NCBI RefSeq assembly: GCF_042650885.1
Contig: NZ_JBHSBU010000001.1
Coordinates: 2,294,001 to 2,358,000 of the forward strand
Source of the DNA: Chitinimonas_A lacunae
GTDB lineage: Bacteria > Pseudomonadota > Gammaproteobacteria > Burkholderiales > Chitinimonadaceae
DNA length: 64,000 bases
Direction: 5' to 3'
Each line of letters begins with the position of its first letter. The first letter of the stretch is position 1. The position numbers and the translations under genes are program-made. The notes below the pieces were generated by a model. The model was not told where the DNA came from and ran no database searches. It saw only the letters and a list, made by a program, of their open reading frames with translations. Below are positions 53,995 to 64,000 of the stretch, one piece after another.

Positions 53995-54014
53995 GACGCA
54001 CTGGAGAAATCGAG

Positions 54015-54046
54015 AAAAACGGCGCCTAAGCGCCGTTTTTTATTTT
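54015..54046 (+). terminator. Terminator of the pst operon
   Basis: AACGGCGC (54019-54025 region) and GCGCCGTT form the stem, followed by TTTTTATTTTTT. It is 20 bp after the pstB stop. Confidence 0.9.
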
Positions 54047-54369
54047 TTACATCAAACTTGGTCCATAGTTGCAGACGTTTTGCACAATTTTTACTTTCTT
54101 CTCTCCCCTCTCCTTCTGTCCCAAAACAGGGTCGCGCCCCTCACAGGCGGCCACAGCTCAACTGCCGCCCTGCTCACTTTCCAACCCATTCGCCTTCAAA
54201 GAGGCGTCGAAGTAAACCAAGACCCTGAATGGATCAGACCAACGCTCATAAGTCACCATCGTCTCCAGTACAAGCCTGGGTAAGTCACGCTGCTTGGAAG
54301 CTGAGGCAGTCCAGGCTCGGACACCATGTGGAAGAGAAATGGGTAGCGTGAGAGAAAGAAATTGAAGGG
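54047..54369. other. Intergenic region between pst operon and glmM
   Basis: About 320 bp without a recognisable gene. It holds a pyrimidine-rich stretch (54085-54120) and no obvious repeat. Confidence 0.4.
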
Positions 54370-54398
54370 AATAAAAAAGCGACGCTGTGGCGTCGCTT
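54370..54398 (-). terminator. Terminator downstream of glmM
   Basis: AAGCGACGC (54377-54385) and GCGTCGCTT (54390-54398) form a perfect 9-bp stem with a TGTG loop. On the minus strand a T-run follows. It is 100 bp beyond the glmM stop. Confidence 0.85.
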
Positions 54399-54498
54399 CT
54401 TGGGATAAGGCAAAGGAATCATGGATGCAGAAATATTTATTTCTGATTATTTGCCTCTCCCTATCTTGCATTTGTTTTTCAGATAATTTTATTCAGCT

Positions 54499-55848
54499 TC
54501 AGGCAGCCGCTTCTTCGACCACCGCTGCGAGCTTGCCGGCCCAGGCTTCGGTCAGTTCGGCGTCGCGGCCTTCGACCATGACGCGCAGCACCGGCTCGGT
54601 GCCCGACGCACGGAGCAGGACACGGCCGCGGCCGGCCAGCTCGACTTCGGCTTCGACCAAGGCTGCCTGGATGGCCAGATTGTCGCGATGGTCGAAACCT
54701 TTGCGCACTCGAACATTGCGCAGCACTTGCGGGTAGACCTTCAGATCGGCGCAGAAATCGGCCAGACCCTTGCCCGACAGGCGCACGGCCGACAGCACTT
54801 GCAGTGCCGATACCAGACCGTCGCCAGTGGAATGGCGATCAAGGCACAGCAGATGGCCCGAGCTTTCCCCGCCGATCAGCCAGCCGCGTTCCTTGAGGAT
54901 TTCCAGCACATAGCGGTCGCCCACCTTGGCGCGGGTAAACGGAATCTGGCGCCGTTCGAGTGCATGTTCGAGGCCAAGATTGGACATCAGCGTGCCGACC
55001 ACGCCGCCGCCCAGGGTGCCCTGGTCGCGCCGGAAGCAGGCAATCACATACAAGAGGCGGTCGCCGTCGTACAGCTCGCCGGTCTGGTCCACCATCACCA
55101 GCCGGTCGCCGTCGCCATCAAGCGCAATGCCGAAATCGGCCTTCTCGGCCAATACGCGCTGGCGCAGGGCTTCAGGGGCAGTCGCGCCGCAGTCGTCGTT
55201 GATATTGATACCGTTGGGATGGTTGGCCATCGCCACCACATCGGCCCCCAATTCGTGGAATACATGGGGAGCAACCTGATAGGCAGCGCCATGGGCGCAA
55301 TCGACCACGATCTTGAGGCCGCGCAGATCGAGTTCGCTCGGGAAGGTGCTTTTGCAGAATTCGATATAGCGGCCGGCGGCATCGTTGACCCGTTTGGCGC
55401 GCCCCAGCGAAGCCGACGCGACGCAGGCGAGCGGGCGGTCGAGTTCGCGTTCGATTTCCAGTTCGACCGCATCGTCGAGTTTGACCCCGCCTGAGCCGAA
55501 AAACTTGATGCCGTTATCTTCGAAGGGATTGTGCGAGGCCGAGATCACCACCCCGGCCGACAGACGCAGTGCCCGGGTCAGGTAAGCGACGCCCGGGGTC
55601 GGCAGCGGCCCGGACAGGTAGACATCGACCCCGGCGGCCGACAGACCGGCCTGGAGCGCCGATTCGAGCATATAGCCCGAGACGCGGGTGTCCTTGCCGA
55701 TCAGCACGGCGGCATGGGTGCCATCGTGGCGGGCGGCCGCCAGTACCTTGCCTGCGGCAAAACCCAGCCGCATGGCAAAGTCGGGAGTGATCGGGGCTTC
55801 GCCGACCCGACCGCGCACGCCGTCGGTTCCGAAATACTTTCTGCTCAT
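54499..55848 (-). CDS. glmM: Phosphoglucosamine mutase
   Basis: 449 aa. It converts glucosamine 6-phosphate to glucosamine 1-phosphate for peptidoglycan and LPS precursors. KYFGTDGVRGRVGEAPITP begins it. The phosphoserine loop is VVISASHNPFEDNGIKFFG, the metal site GIALDGDGDRLVMVD and the sugar-binding site GGESSGHLLCLD. The C-terminal domain has RASGTEPVLRVMVEG. It is 88 bp downstream of folP. Confidence 0.97.
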   Translation of the reverse strand: MSRKYFGTDGVRGRVGEAPITPDFAMRLGFAAGKVLAAARHDGTHAAVLIGKDTRVSGYMLESALQAGLSAAGVDVYLSGPLPTPGVAYLTRALRLSAGVVISASHNPFEDNGIKFFGSGGVKLDDAVELEIERELDRPLACVASASLGRAKRVNDAAGRYIEFCKSTFPSELDLRGLKIVVDCAHGAAYQVAPHVFHELGADVVAMANHPNGININDDCGATAPEALRQRVLAEKADFGIALDGDGDRLVMVDQTGELYDGDRLLYVIACFRRDQGTLGGGVVGTLMSNLGLEHALERRQIPFTRAKVGDRYVLEILKERGWLIGGESSGHLLCLDRHSTGDGLVSALQVLSAVRLSGKGLADFCADLKVYPQVLRNVRVRKGFDHRDNLAIQAALVEAEVELAGRGRVLLRASGTEPVLRVMVEGRDAELTEAWAGKLAAVVEEAAA

Positions 55849-55936
55849 TGCAATTCCCGCAAAGTGGGCGACGCTGACACTGTCGCCGTCGTTGTTCTAG
55901 GTAGCCGGCAGCCCAGGGCGCCGGCCCGCTCTCTTG

Positions 55937-56761
55937 TTATAAACCGGCCAATACTGCCAATGCATCGCGGGTATCGCGCACCGCATGGACCCGCACAATC
56001 GCCGCACCACGCTGCACGGCCAGCAACGCGGCGGCCACGCTTGCCGCGTCGCGCTGCTCGGGCGATCGACCGCCGCACAACTGCCCCAGCATCGATTTGC
56101 GCGACACCCCCACCAGCAAGGGGCTGTCGAGCGTCTGCAACGTCTGCAACTGACGGAACAGCATCACATTATGGGTAAAGTCCTTGCCGAAACCGAAGCC
56201 GGGATCGAGCACGATACGCTCAGGTGCGATCCCCGCAGCCACTGCTGCCGCACGCCGTTCGGCCAGATAGCCGCTCACCTCGGCCACCACATCCTGATAG
56301 ACCGGCGCCGCCTGCATGGTGCGCGGCTCGCCGCGCTTATGCATCAGACAGACCGCCGCTTCACTGGCAGCCAGCGTCTCCAGGGCTCCTGGCGCTTCGA
56401 GCGCGGCAATGTCGTTGACCATATCGACGCCCAGTTCGAGCGCGGCGCGCATCACCTCGGGCTTGCGGGTGTCGATCGACAGCGGCACCTTCCAGCCGGC
56501 CAATTCGCGCAGCACAGGCAATACCCGGCGCAATTCCTCCTCGACCGGCACTTCGGCAGCGCCAGGCCGGGTCGACTCGCCGCCGACATCGAGCAGATCG
56601 GCGCCTTCTTCGAGCAGACGGCGGGCATGGGCCAGCGCGGCATCGGGCCAGTCGTGGCGGCCGCCGTCGGAGAAGGAATCGGGAGTGACATTGACGATGC
56701 CCATCAGCAAGGGACGGGACAGATCGAGGCTGAAGCGGCCGCAGCGCAAGGAAGGCGTCAC
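55937..56761 (-). CDS. folP: Dihydropteroate synthase
   Basis: 274 aa. It joins p-aminobenzoate to the pterin pyrophosphate in folate synthesis and is the sulfonamide target. Signature LLMGIVNVTPDSFSDGG; the pterin-binding DVGGESTRPGA; DPGFGFGKDFTHN; and GVSRKSMLG near the end. Lies between ftsH and glmM in the common proteobacterial order. Confidence 0.96.
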   Translation of the reverse strand: MTPSLRCGRFSLDLSRPLLMGIVNVTPDSFSDGGRHDWPDAALAHARRLLEEGADLLDVGGESTRPGAAEVPVEEELRRVLPVLRELAGWKVPLSIDTRKPEVMRAALELGVDMVNDIAALEAPGALETLAASEAAVCLMHKRGEPRTMQAAPVYQDVVAEVSGYLAERRAAAVAAGIAPERIVLDPGFGFGKDFTHNVMLFRQLQTLQTLDSPLLVGVSRKSMLGQLCGGRSPEQRDAASVAAALLAVQRGAAIVRVHAVRDTRDALAVLAGL

Positions 56762-56828
56762 GAAAGCGGGTCCGTCAAAGTAAGACAGCGGCCCGGGCCG
56801 CTGTCGTGGTTGATGGGAAGGCTACCGA

Positions 56829-58739
<1,911 letters not shown>

Positions 58740-58852
58740 GGCATTGCTCCTTGGTGCCGGCGTTTGTCGATCGGTCGCCGCCGACGGCGACCCATTGCCT
58801 TGATTTTAAAAGCTGCGGACGGGGGTGTCAGCCTAGGACGTTTACCGATGCC

Positions 58853-59470
58853 CTATTTCTTGCCCTTGCCTAGCAGATAGATCTCGTTACTGCGGTCGCG
58901 CGAGGCGGCCGGTTTGCGGGTCAGGACGCTGGCAAATTCGCTGCGCATCTGCTGGATAAATTCCGTATAGCCACTGCCTTGGAAAGTCTTGACCAGAAAA
59001 TGCCCCCCGGGTTTCAGGTAGTCACGACAAAAATCGAGCGCGAGTTCGCAAAGATGGAAACTGCGCGCCTGATCGATTACCGCCATGCCGCTGATATTGG
59101 GGGCGATATCGCAGATCGCAAGATCGACCAGACGCCCTTGCAGCAATTCGGTAAAACGGGTCAGCGTCTCTTCCTCGCGGAAATCGCCCTGGACGAATTC
59201 GACCCCAGGCAGCGGGTCCATTTCCAGGATGTCGAGGGCAAACACCCGACCCTGCTGCCCCACCAGTCGTTTCGCCACCTGGGACCAACTGCCCGGTGCC
59301 GCGCCCAGATCGGCCACCCAGTAGCCGGGCTTGAGCAGCTTGTCCTTTTCATTGATCTCGAGCAGCTTGTAGGCGGCACGCGAACGATAGCCGTCCTTCT
59401 GAGCCTGATGGACGTAGTGGTCGTTGACGTGCTCTTGCAGCCACGCCTTGCTGGTTTTGGTACGCGACAT
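58853..59470 (-). CDS. rlmE: RlmE (FtsJ/RrmJ), 23S rRNA U2552 2'-O-methyltransferase
   Basis: 205 aa. It methylates U2552 in the ribosomal A-loop late in 50S assembly. N-terminal SRAAYKLLEINEKDKLLKPG with the catalytic Lys; SAM site VADLGAAPGSWSQVAK; catalytic Asp in AICDIAPNISGM; and FLVKTFQGSGYTEF with the second Lys. Divergent from yhbY with 82 bp between, an arrangement common in proteobacteria. Confidence 0.96.
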   Translation of the reverse strand: MSRTKTSKAWLQEHVNDHYVHQAQKDGYRSRAAYKLLEINEKDKLLKPGYWVADLGAAPGSWSQVAKRLVGQQGRVFALDILEMDPLPGVEFVQGDFREEETLTRFTELLQGRLVDLAICDIAPNISGMAVIDQARSFHLCELALDFCRDYLKPGGHFLVKTFQGSGYTEFIQQMRSEFASVLTRKPAASRDRSNEIYLLGKGKK

Positions 59471-59519
59471 AAAAGACGGCCTTACTGGCCCCGCCGACGC
59501 GGCGGAGACGATTTTACGC

Positions 59520-59525
59520 TATAAT
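59520..59525 (+). promoter_or_regulatory. Possible -10 element of yhbY
   Basis: TATAAT in CGCTATAATTCAACG, 27 bp before the yhbY ATG. No good -35 box is seen at the expected distance, so this is only a candidate. Confidence 0.35.
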
Positions 59526-59552
59526 TCAACGCTTTTTGCGGAGTGAAATGCT

Positions 59553-59897
59553 ATGGAACTGACCCGAGATCAACGGCTCTTTCTGCGAGCCCAAGCGCAC
59601 GGCCTCAAACCCGTGGTGATGATCGGCAACAACGGTTTGACCGATGCGGTGATTCGGGAAATCGCCATCAACCTCGACGCCCACGAACTGATCAAGGTCC
59701 GCGTTCTGGGCGACGACCGTGCCCTGCGCGAACAGTGGCTGGCCGAAATCTGCGACCATCTGGACTGCGCGCCGGTGCAGCATATCGGCAAGCTGCTGGT
59801 GCTGTATCGCCAGGCCGAAACCCCGCGTATCCAACTGCCCAAGCCCACCAAGAAAACCGCCTCGGTAGCCAAGAAGCCTGCCACCAAGACAGCCTGA
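59553..59897 (+). CDS. yhbY: YhbY, CRM-domain ribosome assembly factor
   Basis: 114 aa. It binds pre-50S particles. The CRM domain fills most of the protein: LTRDQRLFLRAQAHGLKPVVMIGNNGLTDAVI with the GxxG-type loop (IGNNG) and ELIKVRVLGDD. A basic C-terminal tail of about 20 residues (KPTKKTASVAKKPATKTA) makes it longer than the E. coli protein (97 aa). Start: ATG at 59553 with GGAG 9-10 bp upstream. Confidence 0.95.
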   Translation: MELTRDQRLFLRAQAHGLKPVVMIGNNGLTDAVIREIAINLDAHELIKVRVLGDDRALREQWLAEICDHLDCAPVQHIGKLLVLYRQAETPRIQLPKPTKKTASVAKKPATKTA

Positions 59898-59901
59898 ACG
59901 A

Positions 59902-59925
59902 TCAAAAGCCGGCACAAGGCCGGCT
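59902..59925 (-). terminator. Probable terminator of the TonB-like gene
   Basis: AGCCGG (59907-59912) and CCGGCT (59920-59925); on the minus strand followed by TTTTGATC. It lies 45 bp after the stop of the minus-strand gene at 59971. It may also slow transcripts of yhbY in the other direction. Confidence 0.5.
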
Positions 59926-59970
59926 GATCCAGGACACTGCCCTGCTCGGGCCGCCCTGGCTGGGACGCCC

Positions 59971-61005
59971 TCAATTGTCCCTGAATTCGACTTCGGTATC
60001 CACGACAAAACGTGTCGAAGACGGTTCGAACTTCCATTTCGACAAGGCGGCAATCACCGCCCGGTCGAACACCCGGCGTGGCCGGGCTTCCAGAATATCG
60101 ACCTGCACCACTGCCCCGTTCTCATCTACCGTCATCCGCGCCTTGATATTGCCGCTGGTCACCCCTTCACGCGCTGCTTCGCGCGGAAAGTCGGGTTGTT
60201 GGCGGAACACGGGCTTCAGATTGGGCTGCTTAGGTGGCGGCAAGCTTACTTCGGGCGTCCGCGCCACCATCGGCTGTGCGCTGGCCAACTGTACCGGTTT
60301 TTCGACCGACGCAACTGGCTGGACCACCGGAGCTGCCAGTACCGGTGCAGGATTCGCTGTCGGGCCGCTAGCCGGCTGGACAACCGGCTGCACCGCGACC
60401 GGCGCTGGCGCCACTGCTACCACCGGTTTGGCGGACACGGGGGCAGCGGGCTTCGGCTTCTCGGCCGTCTTCTCGACAGGTTTGGGTTCGAGACGCACTT
60501 CAGGCGTTGCTGCCGGCTTTTCCGTCGGCGTGAACCAACGGCTGGGATTGGGCACCACACCGAACAGCTTGCTGTCTTGCTCGGGCTCGGCGCTGGCTAC
60601 CGTCGCAGTCGCCTGGACAACGCCTGTAGCAGGCGGGGCAGGTTCGGTGCCACGCGCGGCAAATACCGCTACCCCGGCCAATGCCGCCACACTGGCGCCT
60701 ACCACCCATAAGGGAAAGCCACGCCGCCGATGCTGGCCCAACTGCAAGGGCGCCTCACTCAGCCCGGCACCCAGCGGTGCCAGCAGGCCAAGCACCTCAA
60801 GCCGCTCGATATCGCGCGCCACCCGGTCGGTATCGATCGTATGGCCGGCAGCCAGTCGTTCGGCCAGGGCCATCACCGGCAAGTCGCCGTCGGCCCATTG
60901 CAGCAATTTGCGCTGGTTGAGGCTCAGGCCGTGTTGAGCGGCCTTGAGTTCTTCGTCGCCGGCCGCGGTACGGGCGTATACGGCAAGCAGATTTGGCGTT
61001 CCCAT
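59971..61005 (-). CDS. TonB-like protein with an added N-terminal cytoplasmic domain
   Basis: 344 aa from ATG 61005 (MGTPNLLAVYARTAAG). Domain order: residues 1-90 form a helical, winged-helix-like domain (RTAAGDEELKAAQHGLSLNQRKLLQWADGD... then ARDIERLEVLGLLAPLG). One membrane helix is at about 97-118 (FPLWVVGASVAALAGVAVF), then a long Pro/Ala/Val-rich periplasmic linker (120-270), and a TonB C-terminal domain at the end (SGNIKARMTVDENGAVVQVDILEARPRRVFDRAVIAALSKWKF). The TonB domain contacts outer-membrane receptors in the family. No exbB/exbD genes lie nearby. The N-terminal domain is not part of classical TonB; its role is unknown. Confidence 0.82.
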   Translation of the reverse strand: MGTPNLLAVYARTAAGDEELKAAQHGLSLNQRKLLQWADGDLPVMALAERLAAGHTIDTDRVARDIERLEVLGLLAPLGAGLSEAPLQLGQHRRRGFPLWVVGASVAALAGVAVFAARGTEPAPPATGVVQATATVASAEPEQDSKLFGVVPNPSRWFTPTEKPAATPEVRLEPKPVEKTAEKPKPAAPVSAKPVVAVAPAPVAVQPVVQPASGPTANPAPVLAAPVVQPVASVEKPVQLASAQPMVARTPEVSLPPPKQPNLKPVFRQQPDFPREAAREGVTSGNIKARMTVDENGAVVQVDILEARPRRVFDRAVIAALSKWKFEPSSTRFVVDTEVEFRDN

Positions 61006-61125
61006 CGATATCCCCCTATCAAGACGTCTAGGCAAGGTGAGAATACCTGTATAAGCAACTGCTGTCATCCCGAATTGCGCAAGAAAAAAATGCGCCGTTT
61101 CTCTGATACAACAATGGCTTAGCGA

Positions 61126-61578
61126 TCACCGTCTGCTATCGCCAGGAGCAGCCACCAGGGCCAATCCGAGCAGGCTTTGCAGCAGGTAGATCAGGCTGGA
61201 AATCGTATGCCAGCTCTGGAAACCGCCACCGAAGACCCCTTCCGCCGCTGCGTGCATCTGCGGTTTCAGGGCGGCAATCACCGGGAACACCGCGAAATGG
61301 TTGACCAGGGTGAGCGTCAACATGGCCATCAACAGCCAGAATGTCCGGCTGCGGAACGCCGCCAGGCCCGCCTGCCATAACAGGTCGAGTACCAGATAGC
61401 CACCGGCGACGATCCCGATCCAGGCCATGGCCCGGAACAGGGCACCAGCCACCCGGCCGGCCTGGGCGTGGTCAAGCTGCTGGAACAGGATCGGGGCCAC
61501 CACGACGCCGATCACCCACAGGCCGCCTACCCACAGTACCGTCAGAATCGCACGCAGCGCCTGCGGAAAGGGTTGCAC
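61126..61578 (-). CDS. DUF4149 membrane protein
   Basis: 150 aa with four hydrophobic helices (LTVLWVGGLWVIGVVVAPILF; AMAWIGIVAGGYLVLDLLW; TFWLLMAMLTLTLVNHFAVFPVI; SSLIYLLQSLLGLALVAA). The pattern WVGGLWVIGVVVAPILF and the late HTISSLIYLLQSLLGL fit the DUF4149/TMEM205-like family. It follows greA at 10 bp on the same strand, as in many betaproteobacteria. Function unknown. Confidence 0.85.
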   Translation of the reverse strand: MQPFPQALRAILTVLWVGGLWVIGVVVAPILFQQLDHAQAGRVAGALFRAMAWIGIVAGGYLVLDLLWQAGLAAFRSRTFWLLMAMLTLTLVNHFAVFPVIAALKPQMHAAAEGVFGGGFQSWHTISSLIYLLQSLLGLALVAAPGDSRR

Positions 61579-61588
61579 AGCCGGGGCC

Positions 61589-62065
61589 TCAGATATATTT
61601 GACGTCGAGCACTTCGTATTCGCGGATGCCGCCCGGTGCCAGCACCTCGGCCACTTCGCCGCTCGACTTGCCGATCAGGGCGCGGGCGATCGGGCTCGAG
61701 ACCGAAATCTTGCCCTGCTTGATATCCGCCTCGTCGTCGCCAACGATCTGATAGGTAACCTGATCGCCCGATTCCAGGTCTTCCAGATCGACCGTGGCAC
61801 CGAACACGATGCGGCCATCGGACTCAATGGCAGCCGGGTCGATGATCTGGGCATTGGACAGCTTGGCTTCCAGTTCGAGAATGCGTCCTTCCACAAACCC
61901 CTGACGCTCTTTGGCGGCATCGTATTCGGCGTTCTCCGACAGATCGCCGTGCGAACGTGCTTCGGCAATGGCCGCGATCACGTTGGGCCGCTCGACGCTT
62001 TTGAGGCGTTGCAGTTCGTTCCTCAGCAGTTCGGCGCCGACAACGGTAAGGGGCACTTTGAACAT
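61589..62065 (-). CDS. greA: Transcript cleavage factor GreA
   Basis: 158 aa from ATG 62065 (MFKVPLTVVGAELL). GreA enters the RNA polymerase secondary channel and rescues backtracked complexes. The coiled coil includes ARSHGDLSENAEYDAAKERQ with the acidic tip (D, E). The FKBP-like C-terminal domain ends with REYEVLDVKYI. It lies downstream of carB, a common arrangement. Confidence 0.96.
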   Translation of the reverse strand: MFKVPLTVVGAELLRNELQRLKSVERPNVIAAIAEARSHGDLSENAEYDAAKERQGFVEGRILELEAKLSNAQIIDPAAIESDGRIVFGATVDLEDLESGDQVTYQIVGDDEADIKQGKISVSSPIARALIGKSSGEVAEVLAPGGIREYEVLDVKYI

Positions 62066-62113
62066 CTTCTCTCTCTCCAATCGCACCGCCTGGGCGGTGG
62101 GCTAAAACAACAA

Positions 62114-62139
62114 CCCCCGCAGCGAAATCTCTACGGGGG
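62114..62139 (-). terminator. Hairpin between carB and greA
   Basis: CCCCCG (62114-62119) and CGGGGG (62134-62139); on the minus strand followed by TTGTTGTTTTA. It begins about 50 bp after the carB stop and probably ends or attenuates the carB transcript. Confidence 0.6.
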
Positions 62140-62188
62140 AAAGACAGCGCCGCCACACAAGGCGGCGGCGGAACGGGAATACGGCCGA

Positions 62189-64000
62189 TCAGTCGGCCAG
62201 ACGGCGGTGCAGGCCCTGCACCGGATAAACCTGCCATTCGGCGCGGTGGGCCATACCAATGGCTGCGGCCCGGGCGCCGGCCAGCGTGGTGTAGATCGGA
62301 ACCCGGCCTTTGAGCGCCTCGTGGCGGATCGAGTACGAATCCTGAATCGACGCGCGGCGCTCGTCAACGGTATTGACCACCAGCGCCACATCGCCGTTCT
62401 TGATCATATCGACGATATGCGGCCGGCCTTCCTTGACCTTGTTGATCGCCGTGACCGCCACGCCGGCAGCCTGCAAGGCGGCTGCCGTGCCACGGCTGGC
62501 CACCAGATCGAAGCCCAGCTCGACCAGCATACGGCCCACTTCGACCGCACCGGGCTTATCGCTGTTCTTGACCGACAGGAAGACCCGTCCCGAAGTCGGC
62601 AAGCGCTCGCCCGCGGCCAACTGGCTCTTGACGAAGGCTTCGGCGAAAGTTTCGCCCACCCCCATCACTTCGCCGGTCGACTTCATTTCAGGACCGAGAA
62701 TGGTATCGACGCCCGGGAACTTGATAAACGGGAATACTGCTTCCTTGACCGAGTAGTAAGGCGGCGTCACTTCGCCAGCCACGCCCTGATCAGCCAGGCT
62801 GCGACCCACCATGGCGCGGGCCGCGATCTTGGCCAGCGGCCGGCCGGTGGCCTTCGAGACGTAGGGCACGGTACGCGAAGCACGCGGGTTGACTTCAAGC
62901 ACATACACCGTCTCGCCCTGGATGGCGAACTGCACGTTCATCAGGCCGACCACCTGCAGTGCGCGCGCCATCGCCACGGTCTGGCGCCGCAGTTCGTCTT
63001 GCAGCGCCTCGCTCAGGCTGTACGGCGGCAGAGAACAGGCCGAGTCGCCCGAATGGACGCCGGCTTGCTCGATATGCTCCATAATGCCGCCGATAATCAC
63101 TTCCTCGCCATCAGACAGGGCATCGACATCGACTTCGATCGCATCGTTGAGGAAGCGGTCGAGCAGCACGGGCGAGTCGTTCGAGACCTTGACCGCCTCG
63201 CGCATATAGCGGCTCAGATCGTCTTCGCTGTGCACGATCTGCATCGCCCGGCCGCCGAGCACATAAGACGGGCGCACCACCAGCGGATAGCCGATCTCGG
63301 CCGCCAGCACCAGCGCATCGCGCTCGTTGCGGGCCGTGGCATTGGGCGGCTGCTTGAGGCCCAGATCGTGCAGCAGCTTCTGGAAGCGCTCACGGTCTTC
63401 GGCGGCGTCGATCATATCGGGACTGGTACCGACGATGGGCACGCCATTGGCCTCGAGCGCACGCGCCAGCTTAAGCGGAGTCTGGCCGCCATACTGGACG
63501 ATCACGCCGATGGGCTTTTCCACATTGACGATTTCCAGCACGTCTTCCAGCGTCAGCGGTTCGAAATACAGCCGGTCCGAGGTGTCATAGTCGGTCGAGA
63601 CGGTCTCGGGGTTGCAGTTGACCATAATGGTCTCGTAACCGTCTTCGCGCAGCGCCAGCGCGGCGTGGACGCAGCAGTAGTCGAATTCGATGCCCTGGCC
63701 GATCCGGTTCGGGCCACCGCCCAGCACCATCACCTTCTTGCGGTCGGTCGGCTGCGCCTCGCACTCTTCCTCGTAGGTGGAATACAGATAGGCGGTATCG
63801 GTGGCAAATTCGGCCGCGCAGGTATCGACCCGCTTATAGACCGGCTTGACGCCGAACTGATGGCGGCGGGCGCGCACGGCAGCCGCTTCGCTGCCCAGCA
63901 GCACGCCAAGCCGGCGGTCGGAGAAGCCCTTACGCTTGAGCCGGCGCAGCTCGGCGCCATCGAGTGCTTCAAGGCTGCGGCCGCGCAGCAATTGTTCCTC
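62189..64000 (-). CDS. carB: Carbamoyl-phosphate synthase large subunit, C-terminal part (5' end outside the window)
   Basis: The last 603 residues of CarB; the gene continues past the right edge. Complete CarB is about 1070 aa. The enzyme makes carbamoyl phosphate for arginine and pyrimidine synthesis. The visible part starts in the end of the oligomerisation domain. It contains the second ATP-grasp unit (VMVLGGGPNRIGQGIEFDYCCVHA; VLEVNPRASRTVPYVSKATG) and the C-terminal MGS-like allosteric domain (SGRVFLSVKNSDKPGAVEVGRML ... NGDVALVVNTVDERRASIQDSYSIRHEAL). Confidence 0.97.
   Translation of the reverse strand, partial: EEQLLRGRSLEALDGAELRRLKRKGFSDRRLGVLLGSEAAAVRARRHQFGVKPVYKRVDTCAAEFATDTAYLYSTYEEECEAQPTDRKKVMVLGGGPNRIGQGIEFDYCCVHAALALREDGYETIMVNCNPETVSTDYDTSDRLYFEPLTLEDVLEIVNVEKPIGVIVQYGGQTPLKLARALEANGVPIVGTSPDMIDAAEDRERFQKLLHDLGLKQPPNATARNERDALVLAAEIGYPLVVRPSYVLGGRAMQIVHSEDDLSRYMREAVKVSNDSPVLLDRFLNDAIEVDVDALSDGEEVIIGGIMEHIEQAGVHSGDSACSLPPYSLSEALQDELRRQTVAMARALQVVGLMNVQFAIQGETVYVLEVNPRASRTVPYVSKATGRPLAKIAARAMVGRSLADQGVAGEVTPPYYSVKEAVFPFIKFPGVDTILGPEMKSTGEVMGVGETFAEAFVKSQLAAGERLPTSGRVFLSVKNSDKPGAVEVGRMLVELGFDLVASRGTAAALQAAGVAVTAINKVKEGRPHIVDMIKNGDVALVVNTVDERRASIQDSYSIRHEALKGRVPIYTTLAGARAAAIGMAHRAEWQVYPVQGLHRRLAD

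Overview
The window looks like chromosomal DNA from a betaproteobacterium, most probably of the Neisseriales type (Chromobacterium/Chitinimonas-like). I infer this from high G+C coding sequence, from conserved blocks in betaproteobacterial order (tig-clpP-clpX-lon-hupB-tRNA-Val-tRNA-Asp-ppiD; tpiA-secG-tRNA-Leu-nuoA to nuoN; rlmE-ftsH-folP-glmM; carB-greA) and from protein sequences. The species cannot be fixed from the sequence alone.

Layout. (1) 1-12258 is a type I-F CRISPR-Cas locus. It has a 40-repeat array entering from the left edge, an IS5-family insertion sequence at the trailer end of the array, a complete cas operon (cas1, cas2-3 fusion, csy1/cas8f, csy2/cas5f, csy3/cas7f, csy4/cas6f), and about 340 bp after cas6f one isolated CRISPR repeat followed by a spacer-length segment and a hairpin. 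(2) 12259-18545 is an accessory stretch with small or lone genes: an orphan type III secretion chaperone-like gene, an SRAP (YedK) DNA-protein crosslink protein, one or two small membrane proteins, a shortened NusA-like RNA-binding protein, an unknown cysteine-containing protein and a lone CheR. (3) 18572-27251 is a protein-quality-control block (ppiD, hupB, lon, clpX, clpP, tig) with three tRNAs. (4) 27440-29797 carries gspL, gspM and gspN of a type II secretion system without the rest, followed by a perfect 15-copy hexamer tandem repeat, then gltX. (5) 31836-33483 holds a prolyl-4-hydroxylase-like protein and a Spo0M-like protein. (6) 33777-48697 is the complete 14-gene nuo (complex I) operon plus a DUF2818 gene at its end. 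It is followed on the same strand, upstream, by tRNA-Leu, secG and tpiA. (7) 50089-54040 is a pstSCAB phosphate transporter with a recognisable Pho box. (8) 54370-64000 contains glmM, folP, ftsH and rlmE on the minus strand, yhbY on the plus strand, and then on the minus strand a TonB-like protein with an unusual N-terminal domain, a DUF4149 protein, greA and the 3' part of carB.

How it works together. Most of the window is housekeeping: respiration, proteolysis, phosphate uptake, and cell-wall and folate synthesis. The part most likely to hold something new is the CRISPR flank, especially the solitary repeat-spacer-hairpin unit behind cas6f, and the small accessory island with the NusA-like protein and its divergent partner.
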